Below are positions 1-7,521 of a stretch of DNA of 64,000 nucleotides, piece after piece (within the stretch, counting starts at the first letter, position 1; each line of letters opens with the position of its first letter). The position numbers and the translations under genes were made by a program. Under the pieces are notes generated by a model. That model was not told the origin of the DNA and ran no database searches. It was given only the letters and a program-made list of their open reading frames with translations. Source of the DNA: Nocardioides terrigena (GTDB lineage: Bacteria > Actinomycetota > Actinomycetes > Propionibacteriales > Nocardioidaceae); NCBI RefSeq assembly GCF_003047265.1, contig NZ_PZYY01000003.1:372001-436000 (forward strand), read 5' to 3'.

Positions 1-1868
1 AGGGCCCCGTCGGTGGACGACCCGTAGAGGATGCGTCCCGACGCCAGCGTCATCCCGGCGGCGCTGGCGAACGAGACTCCTCCCGCGTCGGCGGTGAACG
101 TCTGGGCACCCACCACCTCGCTCTCCGGCGTGAAGTACCGGTAGTAGAGCCGGGCGTCGCCGGAGACCGTGTAGTAGAGGCGGTGCGTCGCCGGGTCGAA
201 GAACATGCCCGTGACGCCTGCGATGGCGAACGGGATCCGCGTGCCGGTGTCGGGGTCGTCGCGCAGGTTGACCGTGCGCTGGGTGCCGGTCGCGCCCGTG
301 CTCCGGGTGAAGGTGCGTGCGTAGAACGAGCCGTTGCTGAGGCCGTAGTAGACGGTGCCGTTGAGGAGGAACGCGCCACGGACCGTCGACCAGTCCATCG
401 CCGTGTTGGCGGTGCTCGGCGCGCCCGTGGGCGCCCCGGTCGCGTCGGCGGCCCGGCGCTGGAGCACGCCACCGGCGGTGCGCTGGGCCACGAAGAGGTC
501 GTGGGGCAGCACGGCGGCCGGCACCTCGGGCACGGCGGTGCCCCCGGCGAGCGGCATCAGGGCGACGCGGCCGTGCCGCTCACCGCCGATCTGCGTGGTG
601 TCGCTGCCGACCCAGAGCCCCTGGCTCGTCGCGAACATCGCCTGGGCTCCCACCCCGCGCGTCCGGCCGGGGTTCCACGACAACGGGAGGCCGTTGACCG
701 GGTCGAGGGCGGCGATGCCCGACCGGGGCACCGCCCCCGGACCGGCCTGGTCGCCCTGGAAGGGGTTGTTGAACCAGCGCATGTGCCCGCCGACGTACAC
801 GGCGCTCCCGGTCACGGCCACGCCGTACGACGTGTCGCCACCGGTGTAGTCGACCCAGGACGGGTCGTTGCCCGTGCTGGCCGTCTCCCAGCGGGAGATC
901 GTGTCGCAGAGCGTCCCGGACCCGGCCCCGCCCGCGAACGCGCCCGTCGTGGAGACGACGAAGTACGAGCCGTCCGGGGAGAGGTCGACGTCGCGCACGA
1001 ACGCGTCGAACGCGCGTGCGCAGGAGTTGCGGGACCGCTCGAACCGGTTGGTGGACCACGCGGAGAGCGTCGCCGTGGTGCCACTGGTGTCGAGCACGGC
1101 CACCTGCGCGCGCGGCTGGCCACCGACGGTCGCGAAGTTGCCGACGGCGGCGAGGCGTGAGCCGTCGGCGGTCACGTCGAAGCGCTTGACGTTGGTCGAG
1201 CCGCCGCCGTTGTTGGTGGGGTCGTAGACCCCGGCGAACGGGACGTTGACCGCGGCGAGGACGGCGCCGGAGGTGGCATCGAGGGCCGCCAGGGCACCGC
1301 GGGACGTCGCGGCCCCGGAGGACCGGACGCTGGTGAACCCGCCGCCGATGTAGACCCGCGGGCCGCGGACTACGACCTCGTTGACCTTCGCGCTGGGGAC
1401 CGCGTTGAAGGCGGGGACCACGGCTCCGGAGGCGGTGAGCTTGACGATGCGCTTGATGGCGCTGTTGCCGCCGACGGAGCCGAACGCTCCCGCGGCGTAG
1501 ACGTGGGTGCCGTCGGTGTCCAGCGAGTTGACCGCGCCGCCGAGGTTGGGGTTGAACGCCGTGTCGATGGCGCCGGTCGTGGCGTCGAACGCGAAGATCC
1601 GGTTGCGGACCAGGTCGTCACCGGTGTTGCCGAAGGTGTTGGCGGGACTCACCGAGGTGAAGGTCCCGGCCGCGATGATCTTGTTGCCCACCTGGGTGAT
1701 CGCGTTGACGGAGCCGTTCATGACGTGCGGCGTGACGTCGGCGGGGTTGGCCGAGACGACCCGGTTGCCGTGGTCGGCGTTGACGGCAGCGGAGGGCAGC
1801 GTGGCCGCGGTCAGCACCGCCAGGGAGGTGACGAGCAGGGTGGCACCCTGCCGGGCTCGCATCCGCAT
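1..1868 (-). CDS. Secreted beta-propeller (delta-60-type repeat) protein, C-terminus beyond the window
   Basis: This reading frame is open on the minus strand from 1868 to the left edge, so the C-terminus is missing. The ATG at 1868 has a good ribosome site (GAGGAG, 6 nt upstream). The product begins with a Sec signal peptide (MRMRARQ, a hydrophobic stretch, then an A-x-A type site near residue 30). About 590 visible residues follow, rich in Gly, Thr, Val and Asn, with short recurring units such as HVYAAGAFGSVGG, VYIGGGFTSV, LAAVGNFATVGG and VYVGGHM. These GG-x-F blade motifs are typical of delta-60 or kelch-like beta-propellers. Actinobacterial relatives often carry PKD or other adhesive modules further on, so this is probably an exported, wall-associated or released protein. 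No catalytic residues are recognisable. Propeller class is fairly sure; specific role unknown. Confidence 0.75.
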   Translation of the reverse strand, partial: MRMRARQGATLLVTSLAVLTAATLPSAAVNADHGNRVVSANPADVTPHVMNGSVNAITQVGNKIIAAGTFTSVSPANTFGNTGDDLVRNRIFAFDATTGAIDTAFNPNLGGAVNSLDTDGTHVYAAGAFGSVGGNSAIKRIVKLTASGAVVPAFNAVPSAKVNEVVVRGPRVYIGGGFTSVRSSGAATSRGALAALDATSGAVLAAVNVPFAGVYDPTNNGGGSTNVKRFDVTADGSRLAAVGNFATVGGQPRAQVAVLDTSGTTATLSAWSTNRFERSRNSCARAFDAFVRDVDLSPDGSYFVVSTTGAFAGGAGSGTLCDTISRWETASTGNDPSWVDYTGGDTSYGVAVTGSAVYVGGHMRWFNNPFQGDQAGPGAVPRSGIAALDPVNGLPLSWNPGRTRGVGAQAMFATSQGLWVGSDTTQIGGERHGRVALMPLAGGTAVPEVPAAVLPHDLFVAQRTAGGVLQRRAADATGAPTGAPSTANTAMDWSTVRGAFLLNGTVYYGLSNGSFYARTFTRSTGATGTQRTVNLRDDPDTGTRIPFAIAGVTGMFFDPATHRLYYTVSGDARLYYRYFTPESEVVGAQTFTADAGGVSFASAAGMTLASGRILYGSSTDGA

Positions 1869-2099
1869 ACCGGTCTCCTCAGCACCGAGGAGGTGGTGGC
1901 GCACCGCCCGGCGCGCTCCTCGCCTGAGACGGTCACCCACCAGGCACGGGTCCTGACCCGACTCCGGCCGACATCGCCCAAATCGGGTAGCGAAGATTGA
2001 ACGTCGAACCACCCATGCGGGGGTGCCGGAGGGGGTTCCGCCGCCCTAGCCTCGTCCTCAGTGGTTGGCGTCCGGGGGGACGTTCCAGGCCATCACTCG

Positions 2100-2131
2100 A
2101 CCGCCCGCCAGACCCGAAACTGGCGGGCGGT
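2100..2131 (-). terminator. Hairpin terminator downstream of the HhH-GPD gene
   Basis: A perfect 12-bp inverted repeat (ACCGCCCGCCAG / CTGGCGGGCGGT) has an 8-nt loop. It lies 36 nt beyond the stop of the repair gene. There is no strong T-run, which is usual in high-GC actinobacteria. Confidence 0.7.
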
Positions 2132-2166
2132 TCGCGTCTCCCCCGGCGGGCGCGGCACCGTGACGG

Positions 2167-2733
2167 TCAGGCCTGTGCCTTGGCGGCGGCCTTCTTCTGC
2201 TTCTTGTGGTCGCGCACCTTCTGCAGGGAGTCGCCGTCGACCACGTCGGCCACGGACCGGTAGCCGTCGAGCGCGTAGTCGCCCACGACCTCCTCCCAGC
2301 CGTCGGGTCGCACCCCGCACTGCTTGGCGAGCAGCGCCACGAAGATCTGGGCCTTCTGGGTGCCGAAGCCGGGCAGCGCCTTCATCCGCCGCAGCAGGTC
2401 CTTGCCGTCGGCGGCCTCGGTCCAGATGCGCGCGGCGTCGCCGTCGTACTCCTCGGTGACGATCCGGGCGAGCTCCTGGAGCTTGGCCGCCATGGAGCCC
2501 GGGAAGCGGTGGATCGCGGGCGTGGTGGCCGCCATGGCAGCGAACTCCTCCGGATCTGCGCTCGCGATCGCCGCGGGGTCGATGCTGCCGAAGCGGTCGA
2601 CGACCTTGGCCGGCCCCCGGAAGGCGTGCTCCATGGGGTACTGCTGGTCGAGCATCATGCCCGCCAGCAGCGCGAACGGGGACTCGTCGAGGACCTGGTC
2701 GGCGGCGGGGTCGCCGGTGATGTGGATCGCCAT
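2167..2733 (-). CDS. HhH-GPD-type base-excision DNA repair protein
   Basis: About 188 residues. The N-terminus (MAIHITGDPAAD) and the block LLAGMMLDQQ match the small actinobacterial HhH-GPD proteins related to endonuclease III and AlkA glycosylases. The helix-hairpin-helix is seen as LPGFGTQKAQIF near residue 120. The C-terminus is lysine-rich (HKKQKKAAAK), consistent with DNA binding. No Cys4 iron-sulfur loop of the Nth type is present, and the length is shorter than classical glycosylases (210-220). ATG 2733 is preferred because homologues begin there; an in-frame GTG at 2751 would add six residues. It is a single gene followed by its own hairpin. Substrate base unknown. Confidence 0.82.
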   Translation of the reverse strand: MAIHITGDPAADQVLDESPFALLAGMMLDQQYPMEHAFRGPAKVVDRFGSIDPAAIASADPEEFAAMAATTPAIHRFPGSMAAKLQELARIVTEEYDGDAARIWTEAADGKDLLRRMKALPGFGTQKAQIFVALLAKQCGVRPDGWEEVVGDYALDGYRSVADVVDGDSLQKVRDHKKQKKAAAKAQA

Positions 2734-2950
2734 GGCCCCATCCTGCCGCACCGGGGTGACCGGGCCGGTCTCGATCGGCCGTCACACGACCGACGCGCTG
2801 CCCGCGACGGTCGGGGTCACATCGCCCCCTGTCTCGTGACGTTCTCCTCTGGTGTCGCAGGTGGGCCGCTGGTGATCTGGAGGTGACACCAACCACGCGT
2901 GAGGAGCGCACGGCCAGCACCCGCGCCGACACACGAGAGGGAGACCGGTC

Positions 2951-3217
2951 ATGGAGACCACCCAGTGGCACATCGAGCTCTACCTGACGGAGGACGGCAG
3001 GACGACCAGGGCGGACACCGTCCTGCGCACCAGTGCCGGAACGGAGGTCCGGCACTCCGGCGTCGCCCGGCGCAGTCCCGAGGACCGCGACGTGCCGGAG
3101 ATCGGCGAGGAGCTCGCCGCCTGCCGCGCGCTCACCGGGCTCGCGCACGACCTGTTCGAGGCCGCCGTCGCCGATGTCGAGGACAACGTCGGCACGGACG
3201 CCCAGATCCAGGTGTGA
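2951..3217 (+). CDS. DUF1876 (dsRBD-fold) stress protein
   Basis: An 88-residue protein that fits the DUF1876 family throughout: WHIELYLTEDGRTTRA, then an antiparallel core, and an acidic C-terminal helix (FEAAVADVEDNVG). The family has a dsRBD-like alpha-beta fold of unknown biochemical role. In mycobacteria and streptomycetes it is commonly encoded among hypoxia or dormancy genes with universal stress proteins, which is also the setting here. The ATG follows a purine-rich site (GAGAGGGAGACC). The next gene starts 4 nt after the stop, so the two are probably one transcript. The leader resembles that of the gene at 3832. Confidence 0.85.
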   Translation: METTQWHIELYLTEDGRTTRADTVLRTSAGTEVRHSGVARRSPEDRDVPEIGEELAACRALTGLAHDLFEAAVADVEDNVGTDAQIQV

Positions 3218-3221
3218 GCCG

Positions 3222-3689
3222 GTGAGCGGGTACGACGTCCGGGTCGAAGAACGCGCGGGTCGCCCCGCGGCCGTGATCCGGGCCGGCGTCCCGTACGACG
3301 ACCTCGCCGCGTTCCTCTCGGGCGCCTTCACCGAGGTCATGGGCGCCGTCGCCGAGCAGGGAGCGAGCCTGGCCGGGCCGCCCTTCGGCCGGTACGCCCC
3401 CACCGAACGAGGCTTCGGGGTGACCGCGGGCTTCCCCGTCGACCGGCCGGTGCAGGCGCGCGGTCGCGTCGTGCCCGACGAGCTGCCGGCGGGCCCCGTC
3501 GCCGTCACGCTCCACGCCGGTCCGTACAGCGATGTCGGCGACGCGTACCGGGCCCTCATGCAGTGGGTGTCGGCGCACGGCATGACGGTGGCCGGTGAGG
3601 CCTGGGAGACGTATCTGGACGGACCGGACGTGGCCGTGCCGCGCACGGAGGTCTGCCTGCCCTGCACACGAGCCGCGACCGGGGCCTGA
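3222..3689 (+). CDS. GyrI-like small-molecule-binding domain protein
   Basis: A 155-residue protein starting at a GTG 4 nt behind the DUF1876 stop. It reads as a single GyrI-like (SOUL/AraC effector-binding) domain: a beta-strand opening (YDVRVEERAGRPAAVIRAG), the middle segment GPPFGRYAP, then PAGPVAVTLHAGPYSDVGDAYRAL, and the closing WETYLDGP with an acidic or aromatic pocket. There is no DNA-binding domain, so it is a stand-alone effector-binding protein rather than a regulator. These domains bind hydrophobic small molecules, and some relatives hydrolyse cyclopropanoid toxins. Ligand unknown. It sits in the stress cluster and is probably co-transcribed with DUF1876. Confidence 0.8.
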   Translation: MSGYDVRVEERAGRPAAVIRAGVPYDDLAAFLSGAFTEVMGAVAEQGASLAGPPFGRYAPTERGFGVTAGFPVDRPVQARGRVVPDELPAGPVAVTLHAGPYSDVGDAYRALMQWVSAHGMTVAGEAWETYLDGPDVAVPRTEVCLPCTRAATGA

Positions 3690-3831
3690 CCTGCACGTCC
3701 CCCGGCCTCGGCCTCGGCCGGCGCGAGGTCGCCCGGATGCAACCACCGGGTCGTCGACGGCGTCCTTGGTGCGTGCCCCGTCGCGGAGCACGGCCCGTCA
3801 GGGTGACACCACACGAGAAGCGAGACCTGCC

Positions 3832-4389
3832 ATGACCAGCACCACCCTCTCCAGCGCCGTGACCGCCCTCTCGGTGGCCGCCCTGGCCGTCGGGCTCGCC
3901 GCCCCGGCGAGCGCGGACAGCATCGGGGTGCGCGACCCCCGGGACACCTCCCACGGGTCCGACCTGCGCGCGGTCCACGTCGAGCACGGCGACCGGGACC
4001 TCGTCGTCACCACCCACCACACCAACCTGCGACGCGACCCGGCCTCCGGCTCGTCCGGGTCGGTGTACGTCGACACCGACCCCGCGGACCGCGGACCCGA
4101 GATCGTGCTCGTGGGCGGCTACTTCGTCGGCACCGACTACCAGCTGCTCCACACGGAGGGCTTCGGGCGCCGCAGCTGGGGCACCCCCGTCGACGGGTCC
4201 TACGAGATGACCGTCGACTACGCGAAGGACCAGGTACGGATGCGGATGTCGCGAGCTTCCCTGGGCCGTCCCGACCGGGTCCGGGTGGCGGTACGGGTCT
4301 CCGGGACACGCTCCGACGGCACCAGCGGCGGTCTGGGCGACTGGCTCGGCGAGCCGCGCAGCTGGACCCTGTGGGTCGACCGGGACTGA
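3832..4389 (+). CDS. Small secreted protein of unknown function
   Basis: 185 residues with a clear Sec signal peptide: MTSTTLSSAV, a hydrophobic core rich in Ala/Val/Leu, and the cleavage site PASA-DS around residues 28-30. The mature part of about 155 residues is polar with alternating beta-type segments (DLVVTTHHTNL, GPEIVLVGGYF, SWTLWVDRD) and no cysteines, suggesting a small exported beta-sandwich. No enzyme motif is seen. The segment before the ATG (ACACGAGAAGCGAGACC) is close to that of the DUF1876 gene, hinting at shared control. I do not recognise a named family. Confidence 0.75.
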   Translation: MTSTTLSSAVTALSVAALAVGLAAPASADSIGVRDPRDTSHGSDLRAVHVEHGDRDLVVTTHHTNLRRDPASGSSGSVYVDTDPADRGPEIVLVGGYFVGTDYQLLHTEGFGRRSWGTPVDGSYEMTVDYAKDQVRMRMSRASLGRPDRVRVAVRVSGTRSDGTSGGLGDWLGEPRSWTLWVDRD

Positions 4390-4391
4390 GC

Positions 4392-4408
4392 GGGGACCAT
4401 CGGCCCCC
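4392..4408. promoter_or_regulatory. DosR/DevR-like palindrome upstream of the tandem universal stress protein gene
   Basis: GGGGACC-ATC-GGCCCCC is an inverted repeat with one mismatch, centred about 63 nt before the ATG at 4463. The inner 14-mer (4393-4406) agrees with the mycobacterial DosR core GGGACTWWAGTCCC at 11 of 14 positions. Regulator assignment is inferred from the gene content; no DosR/DosS gene lies in the window. Confidence 0.4.
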
Positions 4409-4462
4409 GGGTGGCATCCAACGGCCCTGTTCCGGTCTCCCACGACGCCGGACCGTGGAGGC

Positions 4463-5335
4463 ATGAGCACGTCCGAGTCAGCGATCGTCGTCGGGTACGA
4501 CGGGTCGCCCGACGCCGGTCTGGCTCTCGAGTGGGCGGAGGCGACGTCGTCGGCCACCGGCGCTCCGCTCCGCGTCGTGGTCGTCGGCTCGGCGATGGAC
4601 CCGGTCGTCGGCCACTTCCGCGAGCACGAGGACGAGCTGGTGGCCGCGTGGAGCGCCCGGGCCACGGTGCACCTCCGGCGAAGCGGGAACGCCGACGCCG
4701 AGGTCGAAGTACGGCGCGGGCCCGTCGTGCCAGTGCTCCGAGCCGTCTCCCACGGCGCGGCGGCCCTCGTCGTGGGCAGCCGCGGGCACGGCCTGGCGGT
4801 GGGCTCGGTGACCGGGTCCGTCACGCAGCACCTGGCGCGCCACGCGTCCTGTCCCGTGGTCGTCGTGCGTCCGGCCCACCAGCCCGACGCCCGCCGGATC
4901 GTCGTCGGCGTCGACGGGTCCGGGGGCGGCGAGGCGGCGCTGCGCTTCGCCTGCGCTCGCGGCAGCCGGACCGGGGAGGAGGTGCTCGCCGTGCACGCCT
5001 ACCGCTCGCCGACCATCCCCACCGGGAGGACGGTGCTCACCGGGGCGATGGCGCCCGGTCCGGTCCCGTCCACCCGGGACATGGCGAGCCGGGAGGCCGC
5101 CGAGCGGTTGCTCGCGGCAGCGACCGCCGGTGTTCGCGCCGAGATGCCCGACCTGGAGCTCACCGAGCTGGCGGTGCCGGCGCCGGCGGACCGCCTGCTG
5201 GTGGACCTGAGTGCCGCCTCCTCGCTGGTGGTCGTCGGCTCCCGCGGCCGCGACGCGTTCGCCGACCTGCTCCTCGGCTCGGTCGCCCAGCGGGTGCTGC
5301 AGGCCGCCCACTGCCCCGTCGCCGTGGTCCGTTGA
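4463..5335 (+). CDS. Universal stress protein, tandem two-domain type
   Basis: 290 residues forming two UspA domains (about 5-140 and 148-290). Each starts with the Walker-B-like strand (AIVVGYDGSPDA; RIVVGVDGSGGG) and ends with a G-2x-G-9x-G-S ATP-binding motif (GSRGHG...TGS near residues 107-122; GSRGRD...LGS near 262-277). Both ATP signatures are intact. Tandem proteins of this type are induced by hypoxia and stationary phase in actinobacteria and are often under DosR/DevR-type control; a DosR-like box lies 55 nt upstream. The ATG is preceded by GTGGAGGC. Confidence 0.92.
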   Translation: MSTSESAIVVGYDGSPDAGLALEWAEATSSATGAPLRVVVVGSAMDPVVGHFREHEDELVAAWSARATVHLRRSGNADAEVEVRRGPVVPVLRAVSHGAAALVVGSRGHGLAVGSVTGSVTQHLARHASCPVVVVRPAHQPDARRIVVGVDGSGGGEAALRFACARGSRTGEEVLAVHAYRSPTIPTGRTVLTGAMAPGPVPSTRDMASREAAERLLAAATAGVRAEMPDLELTELAVPAPADRLLVDLSAASSLVVVGSRGRDAFADLLLGSVAQRVLQAAHCPVAVVR

Positions 5336-5373
5336 GCTGGTCCGGTGAGCCGTCCTTCGAGCTGTCCGTCGGC

Positions 5374-5394
5374 AGGTCCGGGGACCTCCGACCC
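5374..5394. promoter_or_regulatory. Overlapping palindromes upstream of the alcohol dehydrogenase gene
   Basis: AGGTCC-GG-GGACCT (5374-5387) is a perfect 6-bp inverted repeat. The overlapping 14-mer at 5381-5394 matches the DosR core at 10 of 14 positions. Both lie 36-56 nt before the GTG at 5430, a suitable place for an activator site. Confidence 0.35.
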
Positions 5395-5429
5395 TGTGCC
5401 GGTGGTGCAGCGGGTTGCAGGCTGGGTGC

Positions 5430-6479
5430 GTGGACGACGACATCACGCGGGCTGACGTGGCGGGCGTCCCCGCCACGATGCGTGCCTGGGTGGTCAGCGG
5501 CCGGCCGGGGGCGCCGGGACGCCTCGAGGAGGTCGTGCGGATGGTGCCGACGCCCGCGGCCGACGAGGTGCTCGTCCGCGTGACCGCCTGCGGCGTGTGC
5601 CGCACCGACCTCCACCTGGCGGACCTCGAGCTCGCGCCGCGTGCGATGCAGGTGGTCCCCGGCCACGAGGTCGTGGGTCGCGTCGTCGCCCTCGGTCCGG
5701 CCGCCGGTCGCCTGGCGGTCGGCGACCGGGTGGGCATCGCGTGGCTGCGACGTACGTGCGGGAGGTGCCGTGCCTGCCGCCTCGGTCGGGAGAACCTGTG
5801 CCGGTCCTCGCAGTACACCGGGTGGGACCACGACGGAGGCTTCGCCGAGTACGCCGTCGTGCCCGAGGCCTTCGCCTACGCGCTGCCCGGCCCGGGCTCC
5901 GACGCGGAGGTCGCCCCGCTGCTCTGCTCGGGCATCATCGGCTACCGCGCCCTGAAGCGCGCCGCACTGCCCCCCGGTGGACGTCTGGGGATCTACGGCT
6001 TCGGGGCGAGCGCCCACCTCACGGCCCAGCTCGCCCTCGCCCAGGGTGCGGAGGTGCACGTGCTCACCCGCGACCCCGCCGCGCGTGAGCTGGCCACCGA
6101 GCTCGGCGCCGCCTCCGCAGGACCGGCCCACGGGCGGCCGCCGGTGCCGCTCGACGCGGCCATCCTCTTCGCTCCCGTCGGCGACCTGGTGCCGACGGCC
6201 CTGGCCGCGCTCGAGCAGGGAGGCACCCTGGCGGTGGCCGGGATCCACCTGAGCGACATCCCCCGCCTGGACTACCAGGAGCACCTGTTCCGCGAGCGGA
6301 CCCTCACCAGCGTCACGTCCAACACGCGCGCCGACGGCGAGGAGCTGCTGCGGCTCGCACCACGGCTGGGGCTGCGAGCCCGCGTCACGAGCTATGCCTT
6401 CGGCGAGGTCGATCGGGCGCTCGCCGACCTCGCCGGCGACGCCGTCACGGGCGCCGCCGTGATCAACGTCAGCCCCTGA
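5430..6479 (+). CDS. Zinc-dependent alcohol dehydrogenase (MDR family)
   Basis: 349 residues from the GTG at 5430; an ATG at 5478 (MRAWVVSG) is an equally credible start and matches many homologues. The catalytic zinc ligands are visible: Cys in CGVCRTDLH and the GHE motif in [10 protein letters not shown]. The structural zinc lobe has four cysteines in [15 protein letters not shown]. The Rossmann fold carries GFGASAHL in place of the usual GxGxxG, a known variant of this subfamily. The enzyme should oxidise or reduce short alcohols and aldehydes with NAD(P). The gene stands between two universal stress protein genes, an arrangement seen in dormancy regulons. Substrate cannot be told. Confidence 0.88.
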   Translation: MDDDITRADVAGVPATMRAWVVSGRPGAPGRLEEVVRMVPTPAADEVLVRVTACGVCRTDLHLADLELAPRAMQVVPGHEVVGRVVALGPAAGRLAVGDRVGIAWLRRTCGRCRACRLGRENLCRSSQYTGWDHDGGFAEYAVVPEAFAYALPGPGSDAEVAPLLCSGIIGYRALKRAALPPGGRLGIYGFGASAHLTAQLALAQGAEVHVLTRDPAARELATELGAASAGPAHGRPPVPLDAAILFAPVGDLVPTALAALEQGGTLAVAGIHLSDIPRLDYQEHLFRERTLTSVTSNTRADGEELLRLAPRLGLRARVTSYAFGEVDRALADLAGDAVTGAAVINVSP

Positions 6480-6507
6480 CGGGACGGACGCCAGGTCGGC
6501 AGGAGCG

Positions 6508-6909
6508 TCAGTCGGCCTTGACCGCCAGCACCGGGCAGTGGGCGTCGAGGAGGATCCGCTGGGCGTTGCTGCCCAGGATCAGCTTGCCGACGGGCGAGCG
6601 GCGGCGGAGCCCGATGACGAGCAGCTCGGCGGAGTTGGCCTCGGCCAGGCTGATCAGGTCCTCGGCCGGCTCGAAGCCGCGCACGAGCTGACGGATGTCG
6701 TACTCCAGGCCGGACTCGTCGAGCGTCTTGCGGACGTTGTCCATCTCGCCCTCGGCCGCCTGCGCCCTGTCCTGGTCGTAGTCGTGCCCGCCGCGGTGGG
6801 AGTTGACCACCACGAGCTTGCTGCCGCGCAGCTTGGCCTCGGAGATCGCGGTCGCAAGTGCGGCCTCGCCCTCCGGCTTGGGGACGTATCCGACGACGAC
6901 GGTGCCCAT
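6508..6909 (-). CDS. Universal stress protein, single domain
   Basis: A 133-residue UspA domain beginning MGTVVVGYVP. The glycine motif is modified: LLVIGLRRRSPVGKLILGSNAQRILLDAHCPVLAV keeps the C-terminal GS-x-A and the conserved HCPVL, but the usual GS-x-G at the start of the motif is replaced by GLRRR. This type (RRRS...GK.ILGS) occurs in many actinobacterial single-domain Usps. The ATG has a very strong ribosome site (AGAAGGAGGCGCC). It is convergent with the alcohol dehydrogenase, 28 nt apart, and closes the stress cluster. Confidence 0.9.
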   Translation of the reverse strand: MGTVVVGYVPKPEGEAALATAISEAKLRGSKLVVVNSHRGGHDYDQDRAQAAEGEMDNVRKTLDESGLEYDIRQLVRGFEPAEDLISLAEANSAELLVIGLRRRSPVGKLILGSNAQRILLDAHCPVLAVKAD

Positions 6910-7041
6910 GGCGCCTCCTTCTGCAGGCCGGTCGCGCATCGGTGCGCGCCGGGTGCTGGCACCGTACCCAATCCGGGCCCCGAGCGGGAGGCTGTGGACG
7001 ACGACGCGCACGAACCGTCCCGGGAGGGCAGGCTGTGGGCC

Positions 7042-7518
7042 ATGCCGCTGCTCGCCCCGATCACGCGCGAGACGCACGTCGCCCTGCGCGCGGCGGTGCT
7101 CGACTTCCGCGAGGGCGAGCACCGGCGGCGCCCTCCACCCGCCCTGCGGGTGGGCGTCCCCGGCCGGCCGGCGGCGTGCTTCGTCACCGACCCCGACGAA
7201 CCGCCGGACCCGGCGCTGGCCGTCGACGTCGTCGGGGCCCTCCTCCAGCGGTCACGACGCGAGCTGGCCGCAACGCCGGGCCGGGACGAGCTCCCGCTCG
7301 CCTGGTTGACGCGTGCCGGGTCGCTCGATGTCCACGACGCCGACATGGTCTGGTCGGCCGCGACCCGCGCGGCGTACGCCGAGGCGGGACTGGACGCGAC
7401 GTTCGTCGTCGTGACCCGCGACGGCTGGCTGGACCCCGTCACGGGTGTGCGCCGCGAGTGGCGCCGGCTGCGGCGACGCTCGGGCTCTCCTCCCCCGCCG
7501 GCCGGGAACCGGTCGTGA
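7042..7518 (+). CDS. Hypothetical protein
   Basis: 158 residues from ATG 7042 (alternative GTG at 6994). The composition is charged and arginine-rich at the C-terminus (REWRRLRRRSGS). Segments LAWLTRAGSLDVHDADMVWSA and AYAEAGLDATFVVVTRDGWLDP suggest a small alpha-beta domain without signal peptide or membrane segment. No family is recognised. Third-position GC bias supports real coding. Its stop is only 3 nt from the end of the convergent GCS2 gene. Confidence 0.6.
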   Translation: MPLLAPITRETHVALRAAVLDFREGEHRRRPPPALRVGVPGRPAACFVTDPDEPPDPALAVDVVGALLQRSRRELAATPGRDELPLAWLTRAGSLDVHDADMVWSAATRAAYAEAGLDATFVVVTRDGWLDPVTGVRREWRRLRRRSGSPPPPAGNRS

Positions 7519-7521
7519 CCC

